Shown: positions 1 through 8,097 of the stretch, piece by piece
Numbering within the stretch: position 1 is the first letter of the stretch
How the letters are laid out: every line of letters begins with the position of its first letter
From: Streptomyces klenkii
GTDB lineage: Bacteria; Actinomycetota; Actinomycetes; Streptomycetales; Streptomycetaceae
Direction of reading: 5' to 3'
DNA length: 64,000 bases
Assembly (NCBI RefSeq): GCF_003626645.1
Contig: NZ_RBAM01000004.1
Span: 186,001-250,000, forward strand
Made by a program: the position numbers and the translations under genes
Notes under the pieces: model-generated
Database searches by the model: none
What the model was told of the DNA's origin: nothing
The model's input: only the letters and a program-made list of their open reading frames with translations

Positions 1-22
1 CGGGCGGCCGGACGCCGGACGG

Positions 23-604
23 CTAGAGGTACGGGCCGGAGCGCGCGCCGCCGTGCTGGTGGTCGTCGCCCTCGTCGTCCCCCAGGACGCCGGCAGGCAG
101 CGCCCTGCGCATCTGCTCCAGCTGGGCGCGGGCCGCCATCTGCTGGGCGAACAGCGTCGTCTGGATGCCGTGGAACAGGCCCTCCAGCCAGCCGACCAAC
201 TGGGCCTGCGCAATGCGCAGTTCCGCCTCGCTGGGCACGCTGTCGTCCATGAAGGGCAGCGACAGGCGCTCCAGCTCCTCGACCAGCTCGGGGGCCAGGC
301 CGTCCTCCAGCTCCTTGACGGAGCTGTGGTGGATCTCCTTGAGCCGGACCCTGCTCGCCTCGTCGAGAGGAGCGGCCCGCACTTCCTCCAGCAGTTGCTT
401 GATCATGCTGCCGATGCGCATGACCTTCGCAGGCTGTTCGACCATTTCCGTCACCGGGACCTCGCGCGACTCGTCGTCGCCCTCCCCGCCGCCGGGGCTG
501 GCGCTGCCGAGAGCCATGCCGTCCGGGCCTACGACCAGGACTTTGGGGCTCTCCTCCTGCGACCGTTCATTCCTCGGCATATCCATGCCGCCATTCTCTC
601 GCAC
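23..604 (-). CDS. bpa: Bacterial proteasome activator Bpa
   Basis: This is an ATP-independent ring-shaped activator that opens the gate of the actinobacterial 20S proteasome. The protein is about 190 residues, with a flexible acidic N-terminus, a helical core rich in Leu, Glu and Gln (four-helix bundle of the DUF2587/Bpa family), and a C-terminus ending in GPYL. That tail matches the family's GQYL-type hydrophobic-Tyr-X motif, which docks into proteasome pockets. The GTG at 604 has a good AGGGGG ribosome site; an ATG at 586 starts the commonly seen MDMPRNERS sequence and is the main alternative. It is the last gene at the window edge, so its downstream neighbour is not visible. Identification is confident; the start is uncertain. 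Confidence 0.9.
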   Translation of the reverse strand: MRENGGMDMPRNERSQEESPKVLVVGPDGMALGSASPGGGEGDDESREVPVTEMVEQPAKVMRIGSMIKQLLEEVRAAPLDEASRVRLKEIHHSSVKELEDGLAPELVEELERLSLPFMDDSVPSEAELRIAQAQLVGWLEGLFHGIQTTLFAQQMAARAQLEQMRRALPAGVLGDDEGDDHQHGGARSGPYL

Positions 605-764
605 ATGTGATTTCCCCCTGTTGATGCCCCCGTACACGCCTGATCCACCGTGCCACGCGCCCTTCCGCGCGCCCCTCTTCTGCTTCGCGCGCCCTGTTTT
701 TCACTCCATGCGCCGTATCGCTCCTTATTTCGCCGTGCGCGGCGGCTGCTCGGCCCTGCGGCAG

Positions 765-1475
765 CTATTTCGCTCTGCGCAGCCGCAGGGCGAAGAACCC
801 GAGCCCGAGGCCGGTGAGGGCGAGGCCGGTGCCCAGGGGCAGGACGCGCAGCACGCGGTCGCCGTAGGCCGCGGTCCTGGTGTTGCGGGCGGCGGGCGAG
901 CGCGTGGACACGGGGTCGGGGGTCACCGGTCCGGCGGGCTCCTGCGGCTGTTCGGGGACGCCGCCGGCCTCGTCCACGGCGGCCGGAGGCGCGGTGTCGG
1001 GGGCGTCCTCCCCGGGCGCGTCCTCGGCCGGTCCGGGCGTGTCCTCACCCGCCTCCGTACCGGTGTCTTCGGAGGGGTCCGCGGAGGGCGACGCGGAGGG
1101 CGACCCGGACGGCTCGTCCGACTCGTCGGAGGGGAGTGAGCCGGATATCGCGGGCGGGGCGGTGGGCCGGTGTGTCCGGCCGGGTTCGCGGCCGGGGTGG
1201 AGGCGTCCCTCGCCGGCGGACGTCCCGGCGAGCCTGCCCTCGCCGGGGGCCGGCGGGGCCGAGGCGTGACGGGTGGGGCCGGGCACCGGTTCGGGCGCGG
1301 CGGAGGCCGCGCGCGGGGGCGGGCGCCCGGGGGACGGCTCGGGGAGCGCCGGGAGCACCGGGTGCGGCGCGGCGGCGACGACCAGGGCGGAGGCAGCCAG
1401 GAGCGGCCCGGCTATCAGCCGTGTGCGCAGGCCCGCCCGCGGACGGCCCGGCAGCCTGCCGCCGTCGATGCCCAC
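765..1475 (-). CDS. Secreted Pro/Ala-rich surface-like protein with C-terminal anchor
   Basis: No enzymatic domain is recognisable. The 236-residue product has a basic N-terminus and a hydrophobic segment (about residues 15-35) that looks like a signal peptide. A long Pro/Ala/Ser/Glu-rich low-complexity stretch follows. The C-terminus is LPLGTG (about 212-217), then a single hydrophobic helix, then RLRRAK. This layout resembles a wall or membrane anchored protein, but the motif has an extra residue compared with LPXTG and is not the LAXTG recognised by class E sortases. It may simply be a membrane-tethered spacer protein. The GTG start at 1475 is preceded by a purine-rich AGGGCGG site. Confidence 0.6.
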   Translation of the reverse strand: MGIDGGRLPGRPRAGLRTRLIAGPLLAASALVVAAAPHPVLPALPEPSPGRPPPRAASAAPEPVPGPTRHASAPPAPGEGRLAGTSAGEGRLHPGREPGRTHRPTAPPAISGSLPSDESDEPSGSPSASPSADPSEDTGTEAGEDTPGPAEDAPGEDAPDTAPPAAVDEAGGVPEQPQEPAGPVTPDPVSTRSPAARNTRTAAYGDRVLRVLPLGTGLALTGLGLGFFALRLRRAK

Positions 1476-1542
1476 GTCGCCGCCCTCCGCTCTCCGCCCG
1501 AGCCGCTCACGCCCACCCTCACACGGGGTGGGCGGGGCGGCA

Positions 1543-1637
1543 CGGCGGGTGGTTCAAGCGGGTGGTGCAGCGGGTGGTCCACTGCCCGGGGCTTGCTCAG
1601 GGCTCGTTCAGGGCTCGCTCAGGCAGTGGCTCGCTCA
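1543..1637. repeat. Two short tandem arrays at the 3' end of the oxidoreductase gene
   Basis: The unit GCGGGTGGT occurs three times between about 1543 and 1579. An 11-bp unit (GGGCTYGYTCA) then occurs three times head to tail at 1589-1621, with a fourth partial copy at 1628-1637 reaching the stop codon of the neighbouring gene. Seen directly; no function is implied. Confidence 0.7.
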
Positions 1638-2612
1638 GGCCGTGAGGAGGATCTTCCCCACGTGCGCGCTCTGCTCCATGACGCGGTGCGCCTCGGCGGC
1701 CTCCGCCATCGGCATCGTGCGGTCGACGACCGGCCGCACCCGTCCGCCGGCGACGAGCGGCCACACGTGCTCCCGTACGGCCGCGATGATCGTCGCCTTC
1801 TCGGCGAGCGGGCGGCCGCGCAGGGAGGTGCCCATCACGGCGGCGCGCTTGGTCAGCAGCGTGCCGAGGTCGAGCTCCGCCTTGCGCCCGCCCTGCAAAC
1901 CGATGATGACCAGGCGGCCGTTGACGGCGAGGGCGTCCACGTTCCGGGCGAGGTACTTCGCGCCGACGATGTCGAGGACGACGTCGGCGCCGACGCCGCC
2001 GGTGACCTTGTGCAGCTCCTCGACGAAGTCCTGTTCGCGGTAGTCGATGAGGATGTCCGCACCCAGCTCGCGGCAGGCCTCCAGCTTGTCCGCGCTGCCC
2101 GCGGTGACGGCGACGCGCGCCCCGACGGCCTTCGCCAGCTGGACGGCCATGGTGCCGATGCCGCTGCCGCCGCCGTGCACGAGGAACGTCTCGCCGGGGC
2201 TCAGGTGGGCGACCATGAACACGTTGGACCAGACGGTCGCGGTCACCTCGGGCAGGCAGGCCGCCGTGACGAGGTCCATGCCGTCGGGCACGGGCAGCAG
2301 CTGGCCCGCGGGGACGCACACCTTCTGCGCGTAGCCGCCGCCCGCCAGCAGCGCGCACACCTCGTCGCCGACCGCCCAGCCGCTCACCCCGGGGCCGAGC
2401 GCGGCGATCCGGCCGGAGCACTCCAGGCCGGGGTAGGGGGAGGCGCCGGGCGGCGGGTCGTAGAAGCCCTGCCGCTGGACGACGTCAGCGCGGTTGACGG
2501 CGCTGGCCACGACATCGATCAGGACCTCGCCCTCGCCGGGTACGGGATCGGGGACCTCTGACCAGACCAGGGCCTCGGGCCCGCCCGGTTCGCTAATGGT
2601 GATCGCATACAT
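1635..2612 (-). CDS. NAD(P)H:quinone oxidoreductase, zinc-free MDR family
   Basis: The product is a 325-residue medium-chain dehydrogenase/reductase of the quinone oxidoreductase type (PIG3/QOR-like), expected to reduce quinones with NADPH in the cytoplasm. The N-terminal GroES-like domain includes VNRADVVQRQGFYDPPPGAS. The Rossmann domain shows the glycine-rich HGGGSGIGTMAVQLAK followed by the ARVAVTAGS strand. The structural and catalytic zinc cysteine motifs of alcohol dehydrogenases are absent. Length is normal for the family. Its start is only about 42 bp from the divergent potassium channel gene, so the two promoters must overlap. The true substrate cannot be told from sequence. Confidence 0.9.
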   Translation of the reverse strand: MYAITISEPGGPEALVWSEVPDPVPGEGEVLIDVVASAVNRADVVQRQGFYDPPPGASPYPGLECSGRIAALGPGVSGWAVGDEVCALLAGGGYAQKVCVPAGQLLPVPDGMDLVTAACLPEVTATVWSNVFMVAHLSPGETFLVHGGGSGIGTMAVQLAKAVGARVAVTAGSADKLEACRELGADILIDYREQDFVEELHKVTGGVGADVVLDIVGAKYLARNVDALAVNGRLVIIGLQGGRKAELDLGTLLTKRAAVMGTSLRGRPLAEKATIIAAVREHVWPLVAGGRVRPVVDRTMPMAEAAEAHRVMEQSAHVGKILLTA

Positions 2613-2654
2613 GGTCGCGAGGCTACCGCCGGGGTACGGGGGCGATCACGGAAT

Positions 2655-3770
2655 ATGGGGGCCATGGTGACGCGCAAGATGACCCGACTGTCGCTGTTCC
2701 GCACCCTGTGGAACCGCACCCGAGGAGAGGCCGGCGAGGACGCCGAGGCGGGCCGTTCGATCGTCATGCCCGCCCGACGCGTCGCGCCGCCGCTGCGGCA
2801 GGTGCTCCAGCGGCTGATCATGTCGCTGGTGGTGCTGGGAGTCACCACGCTGATCGTCTACGCGGACAGCAGCGGCTACCACGACAACGCCGGCGGCGAA
2901 GTGGGCTTCCTCGACTCCGCGTACTACGCGACCGTGACCCTGTCGACCACGGGCTACGGCGACATCACGCCCGTCGGCGACGCGGCCCGGCTGACGAATA
3001 TCTTCGTGATCACGCCGCTGCGCGTGCTGTTCCTGATCATTTTGGTGGGAACGACCCTGGAAGTGTTGACCGATCGGACGCGCCAGCAGGTGCGCGTCCA
3101 CCGTTGGAGGTCCCGGATGCGAGAGCACACCGTCGTCGTCGGCTACGGCACGAAGGGCCGGCACGCCGTCGAGACGCTGCTCGGACAGGGCAAGCCCAAG
3201 GACAAGATCGTCGTGGTCGACCCGCAGAAGAAGGTGGTCGACGCGGCGGCGACCGAGGGCCTCGTGGGCGTCCTGGGCGACGCCACGCGCTCCGAGACAC
3301 TGCTGCGCGCGGAGCTCGCGCGCGCCTCCCAGATCGTCATCACCACGCAGCGGGACGACACGGCGGCGCTGGTCACCCTGACGGCGCGGCAGCTGAACAA
3401 GTCGGCCACGATCGTCGTCGCCGTCCGGGAGGACGAGAACGTGCCGCTGCTGCGGCAGAGCGGCGCGAACACGGTCGTGACGAGCTCCAGCTCGGCGGGC
3501 CGCCTGCTCGGCATGTCGATGATGAGCCCGAACGTCGGCACGGTGCTGGAGGACCTGCTGACGTACGGCAACGGGCTGGACGTCGCGGAACGCCCGGTGA
3601 CGAAGCGGGAAGCGGGCCACTCGCCGCGGGACTGCGAGGACTTGGTGGTGGCGGTGGTACGGGGCCACCGCCTGCTGCACTTCACGGACCCGGAGGCGGC
3701 GACGCTGCAACTGGCGGACCGCCTGATCACCATCAGGGAGGCGGCGGGGGCGGCCGAGCACCGCGAGTGA
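2655..3770 (+). CDS. Potassium channel protein with RCK/TrkA-N domain
   Basis: This is an integral membrane potassium-selective channel of the two-TM family with a cytoplasmic nucleotide-binding regulatory domain. The first membrane helix spans about residues 57-75. The pore helix and selectivity filter read STTGYGD, and the second membrane helix is the FVITPLRVLFLIILVG segment. The Rossmann-type TrkA-N domain begins around EHTVVVGYGTKGRHAVETLL, followed by a TrkA-C-like end. Length (371 aa) is normal. ATG 2655 and ATG 2664 are both possible starts and neither has a strong ribosome site. It is transcribed divergently from the quinone oxidoreductase. Confidence 0.9.
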   Translation: MGAMVTRKMTRLSLFRTLWNRTRGEAGEDAEAGRSIVMPARRVAPPLRQVLQRLIMSLVVLGVTTLIVYADSSGYHDNAGGEVGFLDSAYYATVTLSTTGYGDITPVGDAARLTNIFVITPLRVLFLIILVGTTLEVLTDRTRQQVRVHRWRSRMREHTVVVGYGTKGRHAVETLLGQGKPKDKIVVVDPQKKVVDAAATEGLVGVLGDATRSETLLRAELARASQIVITTQRDDTAALVTLTARQLNKSATIVVAVREDENVPLLRQSGANTVVTSSSSAGRLLGMSMMSPNVGTVLEDLLTYGNGLDVAERPVTKREAGHSPRDCEDLVVAVVRGHRLLHFTDPEAATLQLADRLITIREAAGAAEHRE

Positions 3771-3839
3771 GGCCCACTTTTTACAGGCCCGTTTTAGAGG
3801 CCCGCTTCTTAAGCGCCTCCGCCGTTTGAGGAGCGGGGT

Positions 3840-3856
3840 CCGGGGCGGAGCCCCGG
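3840..3856. terminator. Compact GC hairpin between convergent genes
   Basis: A perfect 7-bp stem CCGGGGC/GCCCCGG with a GGA loop sits within a longer CGGGGTCCGGGGCGGAG segment. Similar segments recur between convergent genes in Streptomyces genomes (from memory). It lies directly between the stop of the potassium channel and the stop of the MoeA gene. Confidence 0.55.
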
Positions 3857-3857
3857 G

Positions 3858-5507
3858 CTACGGCAGGCCCAGCACCTGCACCTCCGCGGCGCGCCCCGCC
3901 CCACCCGCCGGCACGACCGCCATGCCGTCGGCCGCGGCCAGCCCTCGCAGCATCGCGGGCCCATGAAACCGCAGAGGCCGCACGCGGCCGGCGCCGTCGT
4001 ACGAGACCGGCACCAGCCGCGTGTCCGCCGGGTGCCCGGACACGGACTCCGCCAGGACGGCCCGCACGGGCTCACCCGGCACCCGCCCGGTCAGCCCGCG
4101 CAGCAACGGCTCGGCGAGCGTCAGCAGACCGGCCACCGCGGCCAGCGGGTTCCCGGGCAGCCCGACGACATGCCGCCCCGGCCCCAGCCGGGCGAGCAGC
4201 ATCGGGTGACCGGGCCGCACCGCGACCCCGTCGACCAGCAGCTCGGCGCCCAGCCGCCGCAGCGTGGGGTGAACGTGGTCCACAGGGCCGGAGGCCGTAC
4301 CGCCGGTGGTGACGACAACGTCCGCCGTGGACGCGGCGAGCGCCTCGTACAGGGCGTCCTCGTCGTCCCCGAGGCACAAAGCCTCACCCGGCTCCGCACC
4401 GAGCGCCCGCAGCCACGGGCCGAGCATCGGGCCGAGCGCGTCCCGGATCAGCCCGCCCTCCGGCAGGCCCTCGCGGAGCAGCTCGTCGCCGAGGACGAGC
4501 ACCTCGACGCGGGGGCGCCGCACGACGGTCAGGTCGTCGTAGCCGGCGGCGGCCGCGAGCCCGAGCAGGGCGGGCGTGACGAGCGTTCCCGCGGGCACGA
4601 GTTCGTCGCCCTGCCGGCACTCGCCGCCCCGCGGCCGGATGTCCTGGCCGTGGCTGACGTGCCGGGCGGCCAGCAGCTCGCCCTTCACGGTCACTTCGCC
4701 GTGCTCGCTGCGCAGCACGGCGGTCGCCCCGGGCGGGACCGGTGCTCCGGTGGCGATCCGCACGGCGCTCCCGTCGCGCAGCGGCCGCGCGCCCGGGCGG
4801 CCCGCGAGGACGTCCTGCGCGCCGGGCGGCGGGAGCTTCCACGGGCCGGGCCCGGAGACGGCCCAGCCGTCCATGGCGGAGGTGTCGAAGGAGGGCAGGT
4901 CGGTGAGGGCGACGAGCGACTCGGCAAGTACTTGCCCGAGGGCGTCGCCGAGAGCCCGGTCCTCCGCCGGGAGGGCGTCGGCGGCCTCGGCGGCGACGGC
5001 GCGGGCCGCGGGCCAGGGGGTGGCTCCGTGAGAGGCGTGAGGGGCGTGGGGGGTGTCGTCGGCCGTCATGTCGCGGGCCCGCTTCCGGTCTTTGCCGTTC
5101 TGGACGACGCCGGTGTCGTCGGTGTCGTCAATGCCGGTGTCGTCGATGCCGGTGAACGGAAAGTCATCGTAGGCGGGGGCGGGCGCGGGAGCGGGGACGG
5201 AAGGCCCCCGCGTGGCCTGCGCGGCCCGTGCGGTGCCCATTGCGCGGCCGCCGTCGACCACGCCGCCCCCGACGGGCATCTCGTCGAACGGGAAGTACGC
5301 GAGGGGCGCTTGCCCGTCGTGCGCGGGCCCGGCACGCCGCGGCTCGGCGCCTCCGGCCCCGGAGCGGCCGGGCGCGTGCTCGCCCTCGTCCGGAAACCAG
5401 TCCTCAGCACCGGCGCGGGAGCGCGTACCGCGTCGCTGGTCCGCGAAGAGCGCCAGCGCCTCTTCCGTCGCCCGGTCGAGCGCGGAGTCCCCGTCCGCTT
5501 CCTTCAT
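3858..5507 (-). CDS. moeA: Molybdopterin molybdotransferase (MoeA family) with long N-terminal extension
   Basis: MoeA inserts molybdate into adenylated molybdopterin during cofactor synthesis. The core starts near residue 150 and shows the family signature LPSFDTSAMDGWAV, the cofactor-binding VVTTGGTASGPVDHVHPTLRRLG segment, and the C-terminal VVGLPGNPLAAVAG. The protein is 549 residues, about 140 longer than usual. The extra N-terminal part is acidic, low-complexity and contains a small repeat (GIDDTGIDDTDDTG, DNA about 5100-5160). The ATG at 5507 overlaps the stop of the upstream NTP-transferase gene by four bases, which supports translation of the extension. An internal ATG (MTADDTPHAP) could alternatively start a normal-length MoeA. 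Some Streptomyces carry several MoeA paralogues, so housekeeping status is not proven. Confidence 0.85.
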   Translation of the reverse strand: MKEADGDSALDRATEEALALFADQRRGTRSRAGAEDWFPDEGEHAPGRSGAGGAEPRRAGPAHDGQAPLAYFPFDEMPVGGGVVDGGRAMGTARAAQATRGPSVPAPAPAPAYDDFPFTGIDDTGIDDTDDTGVVQNGKDRKRARDMTADDTPHAPHASHGATPWPAARAVAAEAADALPAEDRALGDALGQVLAESLVALTDLPSFDTSAMDGWAVSGPGPWKLPPPGAQDVLAGRPGARPLRDGSAVRIATGAPVPPGATAVLRSEHGEVTVKGELLAARHVSHGQDIRPRGGECRQGDELVPAGTLVTPALLGLAAAAGYDDLTVVRRPRVEVLVLGDELLREGLPEGGLIRDALGPMLGPWLRALGAEPGEALCLGDDEDALYEALAASTADVVVTTGGTASGPVDHVHPTLRRLGAELLVDGVAVRPGHPMLLARLGPGRHVVGLPGNPLAAVAGLLTLAEPLLRGLTGRVPGEPVRAVLAESVSGHPADTRLVPVSYDGAGRVRPLRFHGPAMLRGLAAADGMAVVPAGGAGRAAEVQVLGLP

Positions 5508-6427
5508 CGCGGGCTGTCGGCCTTCCCCGCGGCGCCGTCGACGCCGTCAACGCCGTCGACGCCGGGCTTGCCCGCCGCGTGGTCCTCGGCGGCGGCGGCC
5601 TCCGCGGCCCACCGCTGGGCCAGGGCGACGGCCTTGCGGGTCGCCTCGGCCACGGCTTCGGGGCCGCCTCCCAGGCGCCCCGCGGCGTAGCCGACGAGGA
5701 AGGTGGTCAGGGGCGCGGCGGGCCGGGCCACGCCGTGCGCGGCGTCGCGCGCGAGGTCCAGGAGGGCGGTGGTGTCGACGTCGAGGTCGATGCCCAGCTC
5801 GGTCTTGGCCGCGGAGATCCATTCATCCAGCACGCTCCCATCGTCCCTGATGCGCGCGCGGGCGGTGGCGACGTCCTCCCAGGTGTCACAGTCGAAGGAG
5901 GCCGTCGGGTGCGGGAACCGGCCGAGGGTCAGCTCGTCGGTGAGCAGCCGCAGCGGCAGTCCCACGAGGCTGCCGTGCTCGGTGGCGAGCAGCGCCAGCT
6001 CGCGGCGCAGCGGCTCGGTGCGGTACGCGGCGACCAGCGGCTGGTCACGGCCGTCCAGGTCGGTGAGCAGCACCCCTTCCACGTACGGGCCGCCGGTGGC
6101 GGACGCGGCGAGCAGGGCCCGTACGGTTTCGGCGCGCAGGAACGGCAGGTCGGCGGAGAGCACGAGCGTGGTGGCGGCGGCCGTGTGCCGCAGGCCCGCG
6201 GCGAGCCCGGCGAGGGGGCCGCCGCCGGGCGGCTCCTCCCGCGCCCACCGCACGGGCCGCGCGGTGGGGCGCCGGGGGCCCACGACGACGGTCTCCTCGG
6301 CGTCCGCGCACGCCTCCAGCACCCGGTCCAGCAGTGTGCGCCCGCCCACGCGCAGGGTGGGCTTGTCGGTGCCGCCCAGTCTGCGGGCGGCACCACCGGC
6401 GAGCACTACGGCGTCGTAACCAGTCAC
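5504..6427 (-). CDS. MobA-like nucleotidyltransferase fused to DUF6457
   Basis: The N-terminal half is a molybdenum cofactor guanylyltransferase-like NTP transferase. It shows the nucleotide-binding VVLAGGAARRLGGTDKPTLRVGG, the PLAGLAAGL loop and the metal-binding LVLSADLPFL. It probably transfers GMP to molybdopterin. After about residue 215 a helical domain of the DUF6457 type follows (DDGSVLDEWISAAKTELGIDLDVDTTALLDLARDAAHGV region). The C-terminal tail contains a GVDGVDGVDG repeat encoded by tandem codons around 5530-5565. The gene is coupled to moeA by a 4-bp ATGA overlap, consistent with a shared role in cofactor maturation. MobA assignment is by family resemblance. Confidence 0.8.
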   Translation of the reverse strand: MTGYDAVVLAGGAARRLGGTDKPTLRVGGRTLLDRVLEACADAEETVVVGPRRPTARPVRWAREEPPGGGPLAGLAAGLRHTAAATTLVLSADLPFLRAETVRALLAASATGGPYVEGVLLTDLDGRDQPLVAAYRTEPLRRELALLATEHGSLVGLPLRLLTDELTLGRFPHPTASFDCDTWEDVATARARIRDDGSVLDEWISAAKTELGIDLDVDTTALLDLARDAAHGVARPAAPLTTFLVGYAAGRLGGGPEAVAEATRKAVALAQRWAAEAAAAEDHAAGKPGVDGVDGVDGAAGKADSPR

Positions 6428-6462
6428 CCGTCGAGTATGGCCGTTCGCCTTGCGGCGAAGGC

Positions 6463-8097
6463 TCAGAGGGAGCGCAACAGGACGGCCGGCTGCTCGACGC
6501 AGTCGGCGACGTAGCGCAGGAAGCCGCCGGCCGTGCCGCCGTCGCAGACCCGGTGGTCGAAGGTGAACGACAGCTGCACCACGTGCCGTACGGCCAACTC
6601 GCCCTCGTGCACCCAGGGCTTGGGGGCTATCCGGCCGACGCCGAGCATGGCCGTCTCGGGGTGGTTGATGATCGGCGTGGAGCCGTCGACGCCGAACACT
6701 CCGTAATTGTTCAGCGTGAACGTGCCCCCCGTGAGGTCAGCGGGCGTCAGGGTGCCCGTGCGCGCGGCCTCGGTCAGCCGGGCCATCTCCGCCGAGAGGC
6801 CGGCGGCGTTGCGCAGGTGGGCGTCCCGGACGACGGGGACGACCAGCCCGCGGTCCGTCTGCGCGGCGAACCCGAGGTGGACGCCGGGCAGCCGGACGAT
6901 CTCCCGGGCCTCGGTGTCGACGGTGGAGTTGAGGTCGGGATAGCGCGTGAGGGCGGCCGTGCAGATGCGGGCGAGCAGGGCCAGGAGGGATATCTTCGCG
7001 CCCCCGGCGGCGTTCATGGCCCTGCGGGCCGCCAGCAGCTCGGTCGCATCGGCGTCCACCCAGCAGGTGGCGTCGGGAATCTCCCGCCGGCTCCTGCCGA
7101 GCTTCTCGGCAACGGCGCCGCGCAGCCCCCGCAGGGGGATGCGCTCGGCACCGGGGACCCCGGCGGCCGGGGCGGGGGCCGCGACCGGAGCCGCCGCCCT
7201 GTCCGCGGCCGCCTGCACGGCGCGCTCGACATCGGCCCGCAGGATCAGCCCGTCCCGCCCGGACCCGGTCAACGCCCGCAGATCAACACCATGTTCACGC
7301 GCCATCTTCCGCACGAGGGGCGAGACGACGGCAACGGGCCCGGCCGGGGCGGAAGGCCGTGGCCCGGCCACGGCTCCGCGCCCGCCCGCACGCCGTTCCC
7401 CGGGCACGGCCCGGGACCCCCCTCGGCCGGCAAGATCACTGGGAGCCCCGGCCATCCCCTCCGCCGCAGCGGCGCCCGGCCCGTACGAACCTGCCCGGCG
7501 GCGCCCGCCCGCCTCAAGACCGTCCGTGGACACACTCCCGGACGCCCTGGCAGCCACGGGCTCGGCCCGGGAAGGCCCGGGGTCTGCCGGTCCCCCGGCG
7601 GCCTCGGCCACATCGTCCGCCGCCACGGCGCTCAGCCCATGCGGACGTGACCGGCGGTGCCCGCCTGCCTCCGGGCGGCCCGGATCCGCCGGGCCACCCG
7701 CCGAGCCGGCACCGGCGGCGCTCCCGGACGCCCCGGAAGGACCGGCCTGCGGCCGGACACGGCGGCGCCGCGCCGCGGGCGCCCCCGTGCCGTAGCCCAC
7801 GAGCACGTTGCCGGATGTCTCCGCCGCGGGGCCGGGCTCGGTCTCCGCGGCCGCGCCGACGGCGACCGTCAGGAGCGGCGCCCCCACCGGCAGCTCCATG
7901 CCCTCCTCGCCGAAGCGGGCGGTCACCACTCCCCCGTAGGGGCAGGGGACTTCGACCATCGCCTTGGCCGTCTCGACCTCCACGACGGGCTGGTCGATGG
8001 CCACGACCTCGCCGACCTCCACCAGCCACCGCACGATCTCCGCCTCGGTGAGGCCCTCACCGAGATCCGGCAGCCGGAATTCCTTGACCTCGGGCAT
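6463..8097 (-). CDS. bkdC: Branched-chain 2-oxoacid dehydrogenase E2 (dihydrolipoyl acyltransferase)
   Basis: E2 transfers acyl groups from lipoamide to CoA and forms the core of the complex. The N-terminal lipoyl domain carries the modified lysine at about residue 45 (VETAKAMVE). A peripheral subunit-binding domain (SPLVRKMAREHGVDLRALTGSGRDG) lies in the middle. The catalytic domain near the C-terminus has the HxxxDG motif as HRVCDGG (about 515-520). The linker between the lipoyl and binding domains is unusually long and Gly/Ala/Arg-rich, with an imperfect internal duplication. The start at 8097 shares one base with the E1 beta stop (TGATG) and has a GGGAGG site; an upstream in-frame GTG-like extension is not needed. 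Co-operonic E1 genes support branched-chain specificity. Confidence 0.9.
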   Translation of the reverse strand: MPEVKEFRLPDLGEGLTEAEIVRWLVEVGEVVAIDQPVVEVETAKAMVEVPCPYGGVVTARFGEEGMELPVGAPLLTVAVGAAAETEPGPAAETSGNVLVGYGTGAPAARRRRVRPQAGPSGASGSAAGAGSAGGPADPGRPEAGGHRRSRPHGLSAVAADDVAEAAGGPADPGPSRAEPVAARASGSVSTDGLEAGGRRRAGSYGPGAAAAEGMAGAPSDLAGRGGSRAVPGERRAGGRGAVAGPRPSAPAGPVAVVSPLVRKMAREHGVDLRALTGSGRDGLILRADVERAVQAAADRAAAPVAAPAPAAGVPGAERIPLRGLRGAVAEKLGRSRREIPDATCWVDADATELLAARRAMNAAGGAKISLLALLARICTAALTRYPDLNSTVDTEAREIVRLPGVHLGFAAQTDRGLVVPVVRDAHLRNAAGLSAEMARLTEAARTGTLTPADLTGGTFTLNNYGVFGVDGSTPIINHPETAMLGVGRIAPKPWVHEGELAVRHVVQLSFTFDHRVCDGGTAGGFLRYVADCVEQPAVLLRSL

